A stretch of 64,000 nt of DNA, taken from the NCBI GenBank assembly GCA_020630975.1, contig JAHDID010000001.1, positions 141,687 to 205,686 on the forward strand, written 5' to 3'. Below, piece by piece: positions 1-9,983 of this stretch. Source of the stretch: Verrucomicrobiota bacterium. GTDB lineage: Bacteria > Verrucomicrobiota > Verrucomicrobiia > Verrucomicrobiales > DEV007. Numbering within the stretch: the first letter of the stretch is position 1; each line of letters begins with the position of its first letter. The position numbers were made by a program, and so were the translations under genes. A model generated the notes under the pieces. That model did not search any database and was not told the DNA's origin. It saw nothing but the letters and a program-made list of their open reading frames with translations.

Positions 1-1
1 C

Positions 2-1234
2 CAGTATCGACTAGTCTTCGAAGATGGGCCGACTCTCGATGCCACACCCGACCTCGATCAGATGGAGCGCGAGATCGCCAAGATATCCGAGGCCGATGCC
101 GCGAATGTGAAGAAATTCATGGCGGAGAATGCCTGGAAACTGGAGAAGCTCAGCCCGGTGCTGCAGAAGCCCTTCAATGGCCTCGCCGATTTCATCGATC
201 CCTCGCTATTCAGTGCCTTACCGGCAGTGCGCCCCTGGGCCTCACTTGATCAGGATCTCAAACGCCACTTCAAAGACCCGCGCACGCGGCTAGCCTTTTC
301 CTTTCAGTCGAAGTACTTGGGCATGTCGCCCTACCGCTGCCCGAGCCTATTCTCGATCCTCAGCGGACTGGAGTATGAGTACGGCGTCTACCACCCGATC
401 GGCGGCTGCTCAGCAGTGAGCGAGGCGATGGCCCGAGTCGCTCAGCGCATGGGGGTAAAGATCCACCTCGATGAGCCAGTCGAGCAGCTGATCTTCGATG
501 GTGGCAAAAAGAAAGTCGCCGGCGTGAAGACGAAAAGCGGTGAACACCGAGCCGATGCCATGTTCATCAATGCTGACTTCGCCCGCGCCATGCACCGGCT
601 GGTGCCAGAGGGCATGCTCAAGCGCTGGGGCGAGAAGAAGATCGAGACCAAGAGCTTTTCCTGCTCCACCTTCATGCTGTACCTCGGCATCGATAAGGTC
701 TATGAGGATCTCCCCCACCACACCATCTGCATGTCGAAAGACTACGAGGGCAATCTGGACGATATCGAAAACCAGCACCGTCTGTCAGCCGATCCCTCTT
801 TCTACGTTCAGAATGCCTGCGTGACCGATCGTAGTCTGGCTCCCGAGGGACAGAGCACGCTCTACATCCTGCTACCCTGCTCGCACCAGCATGAAAATAT
901 CGACTGGTCGGTCGAGGGCCCACGCTACCGAGAGCTAGCGCTCGATCGCCTGAAGCTGATCGGCCTCGACGATGTGCGCGGCCACATCGTCTGCGAGACG
1001 ATGATCACCCCAGCCGACTGGGATACCGACTACGAGATCCACAAAGGCGCAGTCTTCAATCTCGCGCACAATATCGGCCAACTGTTACACAACCGTCCTC
1101 GCAATCGATTCGAAGAGCTGGATGGCGTCTACCTCACCGGCGGTGGCACTCACCCCGGCAGTGGGCTACCCGTCATCTATGAGTCGGCTCGCATCAGTAG
1201 CAATCTCGCCGCCAAAGATTTTGCCCTCGCTTAG
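2..1234 (+). CDS. Carotenoid desaturase, CrtN/CrtI family (5' end outside window)
   Basis: FAD-dependent phytoene/diapophytoene desaturase-type enzyme that introduces double bases' worth of conjugation into a C30 or C40 carotenoid backbone at the membrane. The open frame runs in from the window edge, so the N-terminal dinucleotide-binding GxGxxG region (roughly 100 residues) is missing here; the first internal Met is at 62. The C-terminal family signature is clear: YLTGGGTHPGSGLP followed by a SARIS helix. It sits 63 bp upstream of a second desaturase on the same strand, and this pair is typical of a carotenoid operon. A C30 substrate is inferred from the paired arrangement and presumed phylum, not shown by the sequence. 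Confidence 0.88.
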   Translation, partial: QYRLVFEDGPTLDATPDLDQMEREIAKISEADAANVKKFMAENAWKLEKLSPVLQKPFNGLADFIDPSLFSALPAVRPWASLDQDLKRHFKDPRTRLAFSFQSKYLGMSPYRCPSLFSILSGLEYEYGVYHPIGGCSAVSEAMARVAQRMGVKIHLDEPVEQLIFDGGKKKVAGVKTKSGEHRADAMFINADFARAMHRLVPEGMLKRWGEKKIETKSFSCSTFMLYLGIDKVYEDLPHHTICMSKDYEGNLDDIENQHRLSADPSFYVQNACVTDRSLAPEGQSTLYILLPCSHQHENIDWSVEGPRYRELALDRLKLIGLDDVRGHIVCETMITPADWDTDYEIHKGAVFNLAHNIGQLLHNRPRNRFEELDGVYLTGGGTHPGSGLPVIYESARISSNLAAKDFALA

Positions 1235-1297
1235 CCCACCCTTTTCCTCCCATATTGACAAACCTCCATCACAGACCGAAAGCAACCAACCCAAGAA

Positions 1298-2830
1298 ATG
1301 AGCGAAACACGTGAAAAATCAGCTGTAGTCGTCGGTGCAGGCCTAGGAGGTCTATCCGCTGCTATCTCACTACGAGCCGAGGGCTATCAGGTGCGTATCG
1401 TCGAGAAAAACGACAAGATCGGCGGCAAGCTCAACTTTCGCGAGATCAATGGCTTCGGCTTCGATCTCGGCCCATCGATCTTCACGCTGCCACAGATCTT
1501 TCGCGATCTGTTCGAGCGCGCGGGCAAGTCGATGGACGACTATGTGCAGCTCCAGCGAGTGACCCCACATTGGCGAAATTTCTTCGAAGACCGTGACCCC
1601 ATCGACCTCTACGAGGAAGACGACCTACAGCGCGCCGAGATGGCCAAGCTGCCCGGTGGCATCGAGAAAAACTGGCCCCAGCTAGAGAGCTTTCTCGCCT
1701 ACGCACGCGAGCAGTACCAGATGGTAGACGAGGGCTACTTCGACAAGGGCCTCGACAATCTGTGGGAATTCGTCCGCCACTACGGCTTTTCCCTGATGAA
1801 TGGCAAGATGGACTACAAAAAGACCATGTCTGAGTCCATCTACGAGCGTCTCGACGATCCTCACCTGAGGATGATCTTTGAGTACTTCATCAAATATGTC
1901 GGTTCATCCGCCAAAGACGCCCCCGGCTACATGAATCTGATGCCCATCATCCAGTACGACTACGGTCTCTGGTATGTGCAGGGCGGCATGTACAATCTCG
2001 CTCGCGGATTGGGCAAACTGTGCAGCGACCTCGGCATCCGCATCGATCTGAATACAGAAGTCGCCGAGATCACCAAATGTGGCAGCAAATCCGTCTCCGG
2101 CATCCGCACCAGGGATGGCGAGGAGATCACTGCCGACTATGTGGTGTGCAATATGGAGGTCATCCCGGCCTACGAGTCGCTGCTCGCCGAGCCAGAAGCT
2201 TTCACCCAAAAGCTGGAAAAGAAATTTTACCCGGCCTGCTCAGGGCTAGTCGTGCACCTCGGCACCGATCGCGAGTATCCCCAGCTCGCTCATCACAACT
2301 TTTTCTACTCGAAGAACCAAAACAAACACTTCGATACCGTGTTTCAGAAAGGCCAGCTGCCAGAGGATCCCACCATCTATCTGGTCGCCCCCACTCGCAC
2401 TGACAAATCGAAGGCTCCCGAAGGCTGCGACAACATTAAGATCCTGCCTCACATCCCACCGATCGACCGCGAGGACCCTCTACCCGAGCAAGCTTACCAC
2501 GATCTCAAAGACCGTGTCATCGACAAGCTCGAGCGCATGGGCCTGACCAATCTGCGCAAACACACCATCGTCGAGGACACGCTGACACCGATCGACATCC
2601 AGCAGATGTATTATTCCAATCGCGGCTCCGTCTACGGTGTGGTTTCCGATTGGAAGAAGAACTACGGATTCAAGCTGCCCAAACAGAGCAGCCGCTACAA
2701 AAACCTGTTTTTCACCGGTGGCACAGTGAACCCCGGCGGAGGTATGCCCATGGTCATTCTGTGCGGTCAGAAAGTAGCCGACCGCGTGGTGAAAGCTGAC
2801 CGCAGCAGCGCCTCATCCGGTCACTGCTGA
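1298..2830 (+). CDS. Carotenoid desaturase/oxygenase, CrtN/CrtP family
   Basis: Full-length (510 aa) FAD-dependent amine-oxidase-fold enzyme of the phytoene desaturase family. The N-terminal Rossmann motif VVGAGLGGLSAA (residues about 10-21) is followed by the family's KIGGKL and LGPSIF segments. The C-terminal signature FFTGGTVNPGGGMPM resembles the GG(S/T)xHPGGGxP motif of diapophytoene desaturases and diapolycopene oxygenases. It follows another desaturase by 63 bp, so the two probably act in succession on the same carotenoid. Desaturase versus terminal oxygenase cannot be decided from the sequence alone. Confidence 0.88.
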   Translation: MSETREKSAVVVGAGLGGLSAAISLRAEGYQVRIVEKNDKIGGKLNFREINGFGFDLGPSIFTLPQIFRDLFERAGKSMDDYVQLQRVTPHWRNFFEDRDPIDLYEEDDLQRAEMAKLPGGIEKNWPQLESFLAYAREQYQMVDEGYFDKGLDNLWEFVRHYGFSLMNGKMDYKKTMSESIYERLDDPHLRMIFEYFIKYVGSSAKDAPGYMNLMPIIQYDYGLWYVQGGMYNLARGLGKLCSDLGIRIDLNTEVAEITKCGSKSVSGIRTRDGEEITADYVVCNMEVIPAYESLLAEPEAFTQKLEKKFYPACSGLVVHLGTDREYPQLAHHNFFYSKNQNKHFDTVFQKGQLPEDPTIYLVAPTRTDKSKAPEGCDNIKILPHIPPIDREDPLPEQAYHDLKDRVIDKLERMGLTNLRKHTIVEDTLTPIDIQQMYYSNRGSVYGVVSDWKKNYGFKLPKQSSRYKNLFFTGGTVNPGGGMPMVILCGQKVADRVVKADRSSASSGHC

Positions 2831-3059
2831 GGCTAGCGCCCAGTCTCACCCAGTTGGGTGGTTTTCAGATCGTAAACAGCTGCGGAACGCACCAATCCTT
2901 TAAAGGCTAATATTCGCCTAAATTTTGTCGGGCTTGATCGTTACTGACTCAATCACTGCCACCACGTGCAGCGACTACAAAAACTGATGTGCCTTTAGCA
3001 AAAATGGGCTAAATTCGTGACGCCCTCACGCCAACACGATACCTCCCCCGACACGAAAC

Positions 3060-6026
3060 ATGACAGTCGATGCAACCGAGAGGCCTGAGCAAGTCCGTAC
3101 TCGTAGGTACAATCCTATCGAGAGCGCGCTGATATGGCTATCCGCAGCCAATAAAGAGGCCCTAGCCCAGTGCTCGATCGGCGAGCGGGTGAAGTACGCC
3201 GCGATCGGTGCCTCCGTTTTGGTGCCCTTTCTTTTCGGCATGATGGCTGCCTCCTACGCGGTCTCTACCCTCACCGAGAGCAAATACATCATCTGTGGTT
3301 TCGCGGCCATCTGGGGATTCATCATCATCACCATCGACCGTGTACTGTTGGCCACATACCGAGCTTTCATTCCATTCAGCAAGAAGATCGTACAGTTCGT
3401 GCTCAGGATCACCGTAGCCGTACTGATGGGACTCACCGTATCCCACCCTCTGACCCTGCTACTTTTCAAAGATACCATCGCCAGCGAGATCGAGAAAAGC
3501 CGTGTCGAGGAGATGGCGGAAGAGCGGGCCAAAATAGCTGCCGATCGAGCCGAGATCGACAGCCAGATCCAACAGGTCACTGACACACTGCGTCAACACG
3601 AGCAGACCTATCAGGAAGTGCTCTCTGGAAATTTCCTAAGCGAAGAATCCAATCCTGCCGCACCTGCCGACACTCCTGCACCTACACGTTCCGCAGCTCA
3701 GGACCAATTCGACGATATCGACACCCAAATCGCGCAGCTACGCGATGACCGTGGGTCGGTGCAGAGCCAGTTCGATACCTTTCAGAAACTCTACAACGAC
3801 GAAGTGAGCGGTGCCCGCACAGGCCGCCCCGGTGTCGGTCCTGAGGCACGCCGCCTCGAGAATGAAGAGCTGGCACCCAGACGAGCGCAGCTGCAGGAAC
3901 TGACCGACAAAATCTCCGAACTCACCTCCAAGCGCACCGATCTGAGTGCCGCTATCATGGTGCAGAATGCCGAGGCCAATGCCCAGATCGAGGCCCGCAA
4001 GCAAGCTCTGGAAAAACAGAAGCTGGATATCTTCACCAGCCAGCAGTCCCAGCGGCTCGATATGGTGAAAGCCCAGATCGAAGCAACCTCTGCAGAGCTA
4101 GAGCGTAAGCGTGCCGAGGCAGCTCAACTCTCCGACAACACCCGTGACCGGATCGACGATCTCAAAGACGAAAAGCGCGCCGATCTGATGACGCAGACCC
4201 TCGTGCTACACCACCTCTTCGAAAAAGAGGGCGGCAAGTTCGCCCTAGCGGTCTACATCATCATCACTGGTCTATTTACCCTCATCGATACCATCCCTCT
4301 GGTGGTGAAGTTTTTCTCTCCCAATGGCCAATACGACATCGAACTTCTGAAGATCGAGGATCAGGAGCAATATCAGGACAAATGGCTCAGCCTGATGGAC
4401 CGCAAAGAGCGCTTCATCGAACGACAACAAGCGCTCCGCGTGAAGGAGATGGAGATCGACTACCAGCTACGCGACCGCGAGCTCGAACGCGGTCGAGACT
4501 TCGTCGATAATCGCAACAAACATATCGATGGCCTGAGTCCTCAGGACCAGACCCTGATGCTAGCCGGCACCAGCCAACTCCTAAATGCCACAGCTGAGGA
4601 AGTCGGTACTGCCGAGTCTGAGGCAGCCGGTGATTCCGCTACAAAAAATAGCCAACCCTTGGCTTTGCCAGCGCCTGCCGAAGTCGCCGCAGAGTCTACC
4701 ACCAAAGAGAAAGCCGACCTCCCACAAGCATTTTTCCGTTCGCGATACAAATTTCAGAAAAACAAAGATGCTACCGGCAATCTCCCAGATCGCCACATGG
4801 TGATGGACTTCACCGTCGAGGAGGCGCTCGAGACAGCGCGCTATCTGGAGGCAACCGCCCGCGAGTGCCAGACCGATCCCAGCAAAGTGATCGATGTCTA
4901 CGACTTCGAGACAGGCAGTGCCAAAAAGGAACCCGGCTTTACCGTGTGGGGAGGATTCTGGGACAAACGCAAGCGCGGCAAATTTAACGAAGTCTCAGCC
5001 AGAGACCAAGCCCAGGCAGCAGCAGCCTGCCAACCGAGTGCGGCCGCAAAGCCGCCAGCATCACCAGCCCCAGCCGCTAGTGCTACAGCCCCATCGCCTA
5101 CCTTCTCGACCAATCGAGTCGAGGAAGTGATGAATTCTATCGAGAGGCCCGCTCCCCGCCCAGCCACAAACCTACCTGAGAATGGTAACGGAAATGGTAA
5201 TGGCAACCATGCCCCTGCCCCACTGAGTCATGGAGCTGGTAATGGCAATGGAAACGGAAACGGTAATGGCAACGGAAACGGCCCGCAGCCCCATTCGACA
5301 CTGCCACCCAAACGCAGCGCCAGACCTCAAAACACTCCCCAGCCGCCAGCACCGCAGACGATGCCAGCTACTGCAGTACCGCAGACAATGGCAGCTACGG
5401 CACCAGCAAGGCCAGAGGCACTCCAGCCAAATCAGGGAGCGATTTCCACACCGCCTTCAGCTCCGCCGCTAACCGTAGAGCCGCAGCCCCATGTAAAGCC
5501 AACCCCAACTGCCGCACCACCTCTCACAGTGGAACCCCAGCCACATACACGGCCCGCACCAGCTCCAGCCGGAGCCACAGCAGCTCCTGTCGCTATCACC
5601 CCGCAGCCTGCTCCACCGGCCGTGGATCCAGCCACTCTTCCCAACTTGCAGCCCACGGTATCGCCCCAGCCAGCTACTACTCATGCGCCGGCACCAGCGC
5701 CTCCCCAGCCCAGTCCAGTGATGCCGCCACCTCAGGCCCCAATAAAGCCCGAGCTACAGCCCAAAAGCAATATCGAGCAGCGCCATACCAATGCCCCAGT
5801 CAATCCCGATACCAACCAATCGGCAGGCGTGCTACCCATCGGTGAATTCATCAAAAACCAGCAGCCTAAGGCCACTGCAGACCTGCCTGCCGAACCGCAG
5901 ACAGCCAAACTGAATACCAAGCAAAGCTCAGTAGTCCAAGGCAATGTCGGCCTACCTCCGGTCACCGAGAAACCACCAGTAACAGGTGGATTTGGCGAGA
6001 TGCTACAGCAACAGCAAAAGGACTAA
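3060..6026 (+). CDS. DUF4407 membrane protein with long Pro/Asn-Gly tail
   Basis: 988-aa protein. Residues about 45-140 contain three or four membrane segments typical of DUF4407, then a long charged coiled-coil (about 140-385), then one more membrane segment (about 395-420, AVYIIITGLFTLIDTIPLVV). The C-terminal half is low complexity: Ala/Pro-rich stretches and an alternating Gly-Asn run (DNA about 5180-5285). The topology suggests a membrane-anchored coiled-coil protein with a disordered tail. The family has no established function. It follows a 229-bp intergenic gap after the carotenoid genes. The tail is repetitive, so its length may vary between strains. Confidence 0.8.
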   Translation: MTVDATERPEQVRTRRYNPIESALIWLSAANKEALAQCSIGERVKYAAIGASVLVPFLFGMMAASYAVSTLTESKYIICGFAAIWGFIIITIDRVLLATYRAFIPFSKKIVQFVLRITVAVLMGLTVSHPLTLLLFKDTIASEIEKSRVEEMAEERAKIAADRAEIDSQIQQVTDTLRQHEQTYQEVLSGNFLSEESNPAAPADTPAPTRSAAQDQFDDIDTQIAQLRDDRGSVQSQFDTFQKLYNDEVSGARTGRPGVGPEARRLENEELAPRRAQLQELTDKISELTSKRTDLSAAIMVQNAEANAQIEARKQALEKQKLDIFTSQQSQRLDMVKAQIEATSAELERKRAEAAQLSDNTRDRIDDLKDEKRADLMTQTLVLHHLFEKEGGKFALAVYIIITGLFTLIDTIPLVVKFFSPNGQYDIELLKIEDQEQYQDKWLSLMDRKERFIERQQALRVKEMEIDYQLRDRELERGRDFVDNRNKHIDGLSPQDQTLMLAGTSQLLNATAEEVGTAESEAAGDSATKNSQPLALPAPAEVAAESTTKEKADLPQAFFRSRYKFQKNKDATGNLPDRHMVMDFTVEEALETARYLEATARECQTDPSKVIDVYDFETGSAKKEPGFTVWGGFWDKRKRGKFNEVSARDQAQAAAACQPSAAAKPPASPAPAASATAPSPTFSTNRVEEVMNSIERPAPRPATNLPENGNGNGNGNHAPAPLSHGAGNGNGNGNGNGNGNGPQPHSTLPPKRSARPQNTPQPPAPQTMPATAVPQTMAATAPARPEALQPNQGAISTPPSAPPLTVEPQPHVKPTPTAAPPLTVEPQPHTRPAPAPAGATAAPVAITPQPAPPAVDPATLPNLQPTVSPQPATTHAPAPAPPQPSPVMPPPQAPIKPELQPKSNIEQRHTNAPVNPDTNQSAGVLPIGEFIKNQQPKATADLPAEPQTAKLNTKQSSVVQGNVGLPPVTEKPPVTGGFGEMLQQQQKD

Positions 6027-6152
6027 TCCAACACAAGCTCAGCCTACCACTAAATATGGCAGCGCGGCCCTCCTCAGGACCGAGGCTAAAACCGTTTGTG
6101 ACCGCCCACTCCGGCTCGTACCCTAGGTGCCGACTAACCACTACCCGCACCT

Positions 6153-7568
6153 ATGGCCGACGCCGCTAGCCGCAATCCACAGCTCTTCATCCTGTTCCGC
6201 ATCTTTTTCAATTCGCGGTTCTACTACCCGGTCTACGCTCTCATGTTTCTGGCCTTCGGCCTGAGCCAGGAGCAGTTCGCCCAACTCAATGTCGCTTGGG
6301 CGATTGCTATCGTCCTACTCGAAGTCCCCTCTGGTGCTCTGGCCGACCAATTCGGGCGTAAACCTCTGGTCGTGACAGCAGCCATCCTCATGGTGCTGGA
6401 GATGCTGGTGCTACTGATCATGCCCGCTGCCAATCCCGCCAACTACGTGGACGATCCCGAAGGCCTCAGCCGGGCCGCCTGGCTACTGTTCCTCGTCTTC
6501 ATGGTCAATCGGGTCATCTCCGGTGCTGCCGAAGCCGCCGCCAGCGGAGCCGACGAGGCTCTCGCCTACGACTCGCTACCCAGCGAAGATCGCGACCAGC
6601 ACTGGAGCCAGCTCACCTCTCGGCTCATGGTCTGGCAGTCGGTCGTATTCATCGCCGTCACCCTAGTCGGCGCTGCCGTCTACGATCCCGCAGTGATGAC
6701 TCGCGTCTTTGGCTGGATGGGCTCGTCCTTTACCTTCACCCAATTCGACACACTGAAAATCCCCATCGCCCTGACTCTCTGCATGGCCATCGCCACTCTA
6801 GTGATCGCCTGCCGAATGGAGGAAAATGGCAAACCCTCCCCCAGCGACACAGACCTACCTCTAGGCCCATCGATTCGAGCTAGCTTTGGCCGCACCTTCC
6901 GAGCGGGCGGCTGGATACTGCGTACACCTGCAGCACTCATGCTGATGCTCATCGGACTCAGCTTCGATAGCATCATCCGCCTCTACTACACGGTCAATTC
7001 GATCTGGCTGGAGCTCATCGGCTACAGCTACTTTCAGTTTGGCATCATCAGCGTGGCAGGCTCGGTCACCGGTATCCTAGCCGCTATCCTCGGAAAACGG
7101 CTGATGGAGCGACGCTCGCCGAATTTCAACTTCGCTTTTCTCTCCGTGCTCGCTCTCATCGGCCTAGGCAGCCTCGCTTTCCCCATTCGCTACTGGTCGG
7201 TGCTGTTCCTGCCTGCGCTATGGATCTCGATGCGCCTACTCCACTACCTGATGTCCAACTACCTAAACCGAGTGACCAGCTCCGACATCCGCGCCACGGT
7301 GCTTAGCTTTCGTGGTATGTCGATGAATCTCGCCTACGGCGCGCTCACCATGCTCTACGGCGTACAGGTGTGGGCGATACGCCAGCGTGAGGGTATCGAT
7401 AACGACGCAGCTGTGACCACCGAGCAGACTCATCAGCTATTCGCCGCAGCCGCCCAGTGGTGGTGGGTCTATCTGCTAGCCGTCCTGATCGCACTCTACG
7501 CTTACCTCAAATTTTCCGTAAAGAGCGACTGGAATAGCCTGATCCCCAAAACAGCCAGCAAAGACTAA
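6153..7568 (+). CDS. MFS transporter
   Basis: 471-aa integral membrane protein with about twelve hydrophobic segments. The loop after the second segment reads GALADQFGRKP (residues about 61-71), the classical major facilitator motif GxLaDrxGrkp. The central cytoplasmic loop is about residues 225-245. The substrate cannot be deduced. It stands alone, 126 bp after the DUF4407 gene, and is followed by a selenoprotein gene. Confidence 0.85.
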   Translation: MADAASRNPQLFILFRIFFNSRFYYPVYALMFLAFGLSQEQFAQLNVAWAIAIVLLEVPSGALADQFGRKPLVVTAAILMVLEMLVLLIMPAANPANYVDDPEGLSRAAWLLFLVFMVNRVISGAAEAAASGADEALAYDSLPSEDRDQHWSQLTSRLMVWQSVVFIAVTLVGAAVYDPAVMTRVFGWMGSSFTFTQFDTLKIPIALTLCMAIATLVIACRMEENGKPSPSDTDLPLGPSIRASFGRTFRAGGWILRTPAALMLMLIGLSFDSIIRLYYTVNSIWLELIGYSYFQFGIISVAGSVTGILAAILGKRLMERRSPNFNFAFLSVLALIGLGSLAFPIRYWSVLFLPALWISMRLLHYLMSNYLNRVTSSDIRATVLSFRGMSMNLAYGALTMLYGVQVWAIRQREGIDNDAAVTTEQTHQLFAAAAQWWWVYLLAVLIALYAYLKFSVKSDWNSLIPKTASKD

Positions 7569-7701
7569 CCAGTTCGTAGACAGGGCCTTACGGGACTCAT
7601 TGTAAGGCGATTAAGCTTGGTTCGTCTGATGTGATGTACTAGACTTGAGATCGGTCTGACCAATGACTGCTGAGACCACCAAGTCTAAAACACCTAAAAC
7701 T

Positions 7702-8034
7702 ATGAAAACAACCATCTCATTGATGGCTACAGTAGCCATCGCTGGCTTTGCCCTGATCGGGTGCTCGCCAGCCACTACCGAGGAAGATTCGTCGGCCAGC
7801 TCTTCGACAGAGTCCGCCGCTCCTGATCAGGCCCAAGTCGTATCGCTCCAAGTCAGCGGTATGAAATGAGGCTCCAGCTGTGTGAGTAAAGTGCGGTCTG
7901 CACTTACCAAAGTAGACGGAGTCACCGATGCGAAAGTATCCATGCCTGATAAGGCCGAAGTCACCGGCTCTGCATCTGCCGATGACCTGATCGCCGCCGT
8001 CAAGGCTGCAGGTTTTACAGCGAAGACTCGCTAG
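7702..8034 (+). CDS. Predicted selenoprotein: HMA-domain lipoprotein, one in-frame UGA
   Basis: 110 aa if UGA at 7867-7869 is read as selenocysteine; otherwise the frame stops within the domain. The chosen start (7702) gives a signal peptide ending in the lipobox LIGC, so the product should be a lipid-anchored periplasmic protein. After a Ser/Glu-rich linker the sequence reads VSGMKUGSSCV, then a heavy-metal-associated-like domain with ALTKVDGVTDAKV and a final AVKAAGF. Sec occupies the first metal-binding Cys position, although the spacing is UxxxC rather than CxxC. The homology continues in frame past the UGA, and a SECIS-like hairpin follows. A redox or metal-binding role is inferred. An intrinsic terminator follows at 8096. 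Confidence 0.78.
7886..7907 (+). promoter_or_regulatory. Candidate bacterial SECIS hairpin
   Basis: A nine-by-eight base stem with one bulged A closes the five-base loop GGUCU. It begins 17 nt after the UGA. The GGUCU loop and the GC closing context closely resemble the E. coli fdhF SECIS loop. This is the main support for reading UGA 7867-7869 as Sec. Confidence 0.75.
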
Positions 8035-8095
8035 AAAGAAAGCCCAGAGGCTTTCCGTATCCATCAGGCCCATACGCTGATACCTCCCGAGAGAA

Positions 8096-8134
8096 AAAAC
8101 CTCGGACTGCCCTGCAGTTCGGGGTTTTCTTTTT
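8096..8134 (+). terminator. Intrinsic terminator after the HMA selenoprotein
   Basis: A stem of about 14 bp (AAAACCTCGGACTG with its G-U-containing complement) with the loop CCCTG, followed by CTTTTT. Confidence 0.8.
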
Positions 8135-8227
8135 CCGCTCCCTCCCCTCTCGCAATATTTAAGTCGCTAAAATTCAAAGAAATATTGAATAATTGGGTCA
8201 ATTGATGTCTAAATACGTCAAACGACC

Positions 8228-9106
8228 ATGAAACACATCTCCCTCGTGCCATTTTGGGTGCTGATAGGGGTGAGCACACTTCTCCATTTATCAGCTAGTG
8301 AAATGCAGTCTATCGATGGCTGTAGACTCAAGGCCATGCGTGGCGCGGATGGCGACAGCTTCATGGTGATGCTACCTGATGGCCGCGAGCAGGTGATCCG
8401 ACTCTACGCCGTAGACTGTGTGGAGGCATCAATCTGGGACGAAAATGACAGTCTCAGGCTCCGCGAGCAGCGCCGCTACTTCGGCATCAGTAGCTGTGGG
8501 CCTACTCTACTAGACTCAATAACCATGGCCAAAAAATTTGGACGCGAAGCTCATCAGGTGGTCACCGAGCTCCTATCAGAGCCATTCACTATCCACACCA
8601 GTTTCGCTGATGGCCGTGGTAGTGGCTATCATAGCCGAGTCTATGCCTACGTGACGACAGCGGCTGGACACGACCTCGGCACCCATCTCGTCGCCCACGG
8701 CTTGGCACGCGCCTTTGGCGTCACCAAAACCTTTGGCGAGCGGACTGATGATGATTGGAAAGACTTTCTCAAAGATGTGGAGCTCCAGGCCGCCGCCCAG
8801 AGACGAGGAGTGTGGGCCGAGACCGATTGGAGTTCTTTCGTATCTCAGCGCGATACGCAGCGTATCGAGGAAGCCGAGCTGGCACTTGCTATTGATCGTG
8901 CCAAACGCACAGGCATCGTAGATCCCAATACAGCCCCTAGAGACGAGCTCATGTCCCTACAGGGCATCGGCGAGACTCTGGCGATACGAATCATCGAAAA
9001 CCGCCCTTACAAATCAGCCGACGATCTACTAGCAGTCGAGCGTCTATCAGAAAGTGTCTTGGCCAAAAACAAAAACCGCCTCCCCACACCCTTTAGGGTG
9101 AATTAA
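8228..9106 (+). CDS. Secreted thermonuclease-like protein with helix-hairpin-helix tail
   Basis: 292 aa with an N-terminal signal peptide. Residues about 35-200 match the staphylococcal nuclease fold: GADGDSFMV, the RLYAVDCVEA strand, the YHSRVYAYV arginine region and GVWAETDW. Residues about 235-290 are a ComEA-type helix-hairpin-helix (NTAPRDELMSLQGIGETLA), which binds DNA without sequence specificity. The combination suggests a periplasmic or extracellular DNA-degrading or DNA-handling enzyme. The stop codon is directly followed by a paired dispersed repeat at 9108. Confidence 0.8.
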   Translation: MKHISLVPFWVLIGVSTLLHLSASEMQSIDGCRLKAMRGADGDSFMVMLPDGREQVIRLYAVDCVEASIWDENDSLRLREQRRYFGISSCGPTLLDSITMAKKFGREAHQVVTELLSEPFTIHTSFADGRGSGYHSRVYAYVTTAAGHDLGTHLVAHGLARAFGVTKTFGERTDDDWKDFLKDVELQAAAQRRGVWAETDWSSFVSQRDTQRIEEAELALAIDRAKRTGIVDPNTAPRDELMSLQGIGETLAIRIIENRPYKSADDLLAVERLSESVLAKNKNRLPTPFRVN

Positions 9107-9107
9107 A

Positions 9108-9144
9108 TTCAATAGGGTACAATTTTGACTGAATAGGGTACAAC
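9108..9144 (-). repeat. Paired dispersed repeat, TTGTACCCTATT type (copy 1)
   Basis: Two copies of TTGTACCCTATT on the minus strand, 21 bp apart, lying between the convergent ends of the thermonuclease and phoU genes. The same double motif with the same spacing recurs at 23709 and 51651, and a single degenerate copy lies at 47349. Confidence 0.75.
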
Positions 9145-9168
9145 TGGGTTCACCCAGCCGATCTCACC

Positions 9169-9897
9169 CTAAGACTCAAGTGCCGAAGGTCCGACGTGCT
9201 TGATACTGGTTCCGTGGGTGATGTAGACCGCTTCCTCGCAGATATTTACACTGTGGTCGCCGATCCGCTCTAGACAGCGGACGATGAAGATCAGGTGCAG
9301 GTAGGTCTTGATATTCTCAGTATCCGCCTCCATCGCCTGTGTGTAGTGCTTGATAGCTTTGCGATGCAGCTTATTTAGGTGCTTGTCCCGCTCGAATAAA
9401 GTCAGTGCTAACTCAGTATCACTCTCAGCATAGGCCTTTGCAGCATCTTGCAGCATAGCAGTAGCCGCGTCGTAGATTGGCTCGATCAGACGGATATCTT
9501 CGACTTCTTTCTTCTTCAGAATCTTACGAGCCCGGCGCGCTATGTTTTCCGCCTGATCGGAGATGCGCTCGATGTTGTTGGCTATCTTCATAGCAGCCAG
9601 CACCGATCGCAGGTCAGTCGCGACAGGATTGAAACGCATCAGGATCTCCATGCCCCCCTGATCGATACTGCGCTCGATCGCATTCACCTCTTCATCCTCT
9701 GCTATGGCATCATTACAGAGATCCTCATCGCGCTGCAGCAGACCATTCATCGCATTGGTCAGATTCTGCTGCGCGAGACTGCCCATCTTAATGACCAAAC
9801 TCCGACTCTCTCGAAGAGCTTCCTCAAAATTGCCTAGGCTGTGGCGAAGATCGGTTGATTCAGATTCAGAGGCCATAATCATTAATGCAGGGTACAC
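9169..9897 (-). CDS. phoU: Phosphate transport system regulator PhoU
   Basis: 242 aa, two tandem PhoU helical bundles. The repeats each carry the metal-contact pattern: DLRSVLAAMKIANNIERISDQAENIA (first copy split here as AANNIERISDQAEN-like) and IFIVRCLERIGDHSVNI near the C terminus. It is the last gene of a minus-strand pst operon, after pstB. PhoU restrains phosphate signalling and PstSCAB uptake when phosphate is ample. An alternative start (MASES) lies at 9876. Confidence 0.9.
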   Translation of the reverse strand: MYPALMIMASESESTDLRHSLGNFEEALRESRSLVIKMGSLAQQNLTNAMNGLLQRDEDLCNDAIAEDEEVNAIERSIDQGGMEILMRFNPVATDLRSVLAAMKIANNIERISDQAENIARRARKILKKKEVEDIRLIEPIYDAATAMLQDAAKAYAESDTELALTLFERDKHLNKLHRKAIKHYTQAMEADTENIKTYLHLIFIVRCLERIGDHSVNICEEAVYITHGTSIKHVGPSALES

Positions 9898-9983
9898 CCA
9901 ACTCGCAAAACACTAAGCGAGATTGCGTGACAATAGCGCCATATCCTAACCGCCTCTAGAACAAGAAACGAAAAAGCAGGCTC

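Noticed and set aside
5180-5285. Gly-Asn repeat as a separate genetic element
   Set aside because: It is an in-frame low-complexity part of the DUF4407 protein tail.
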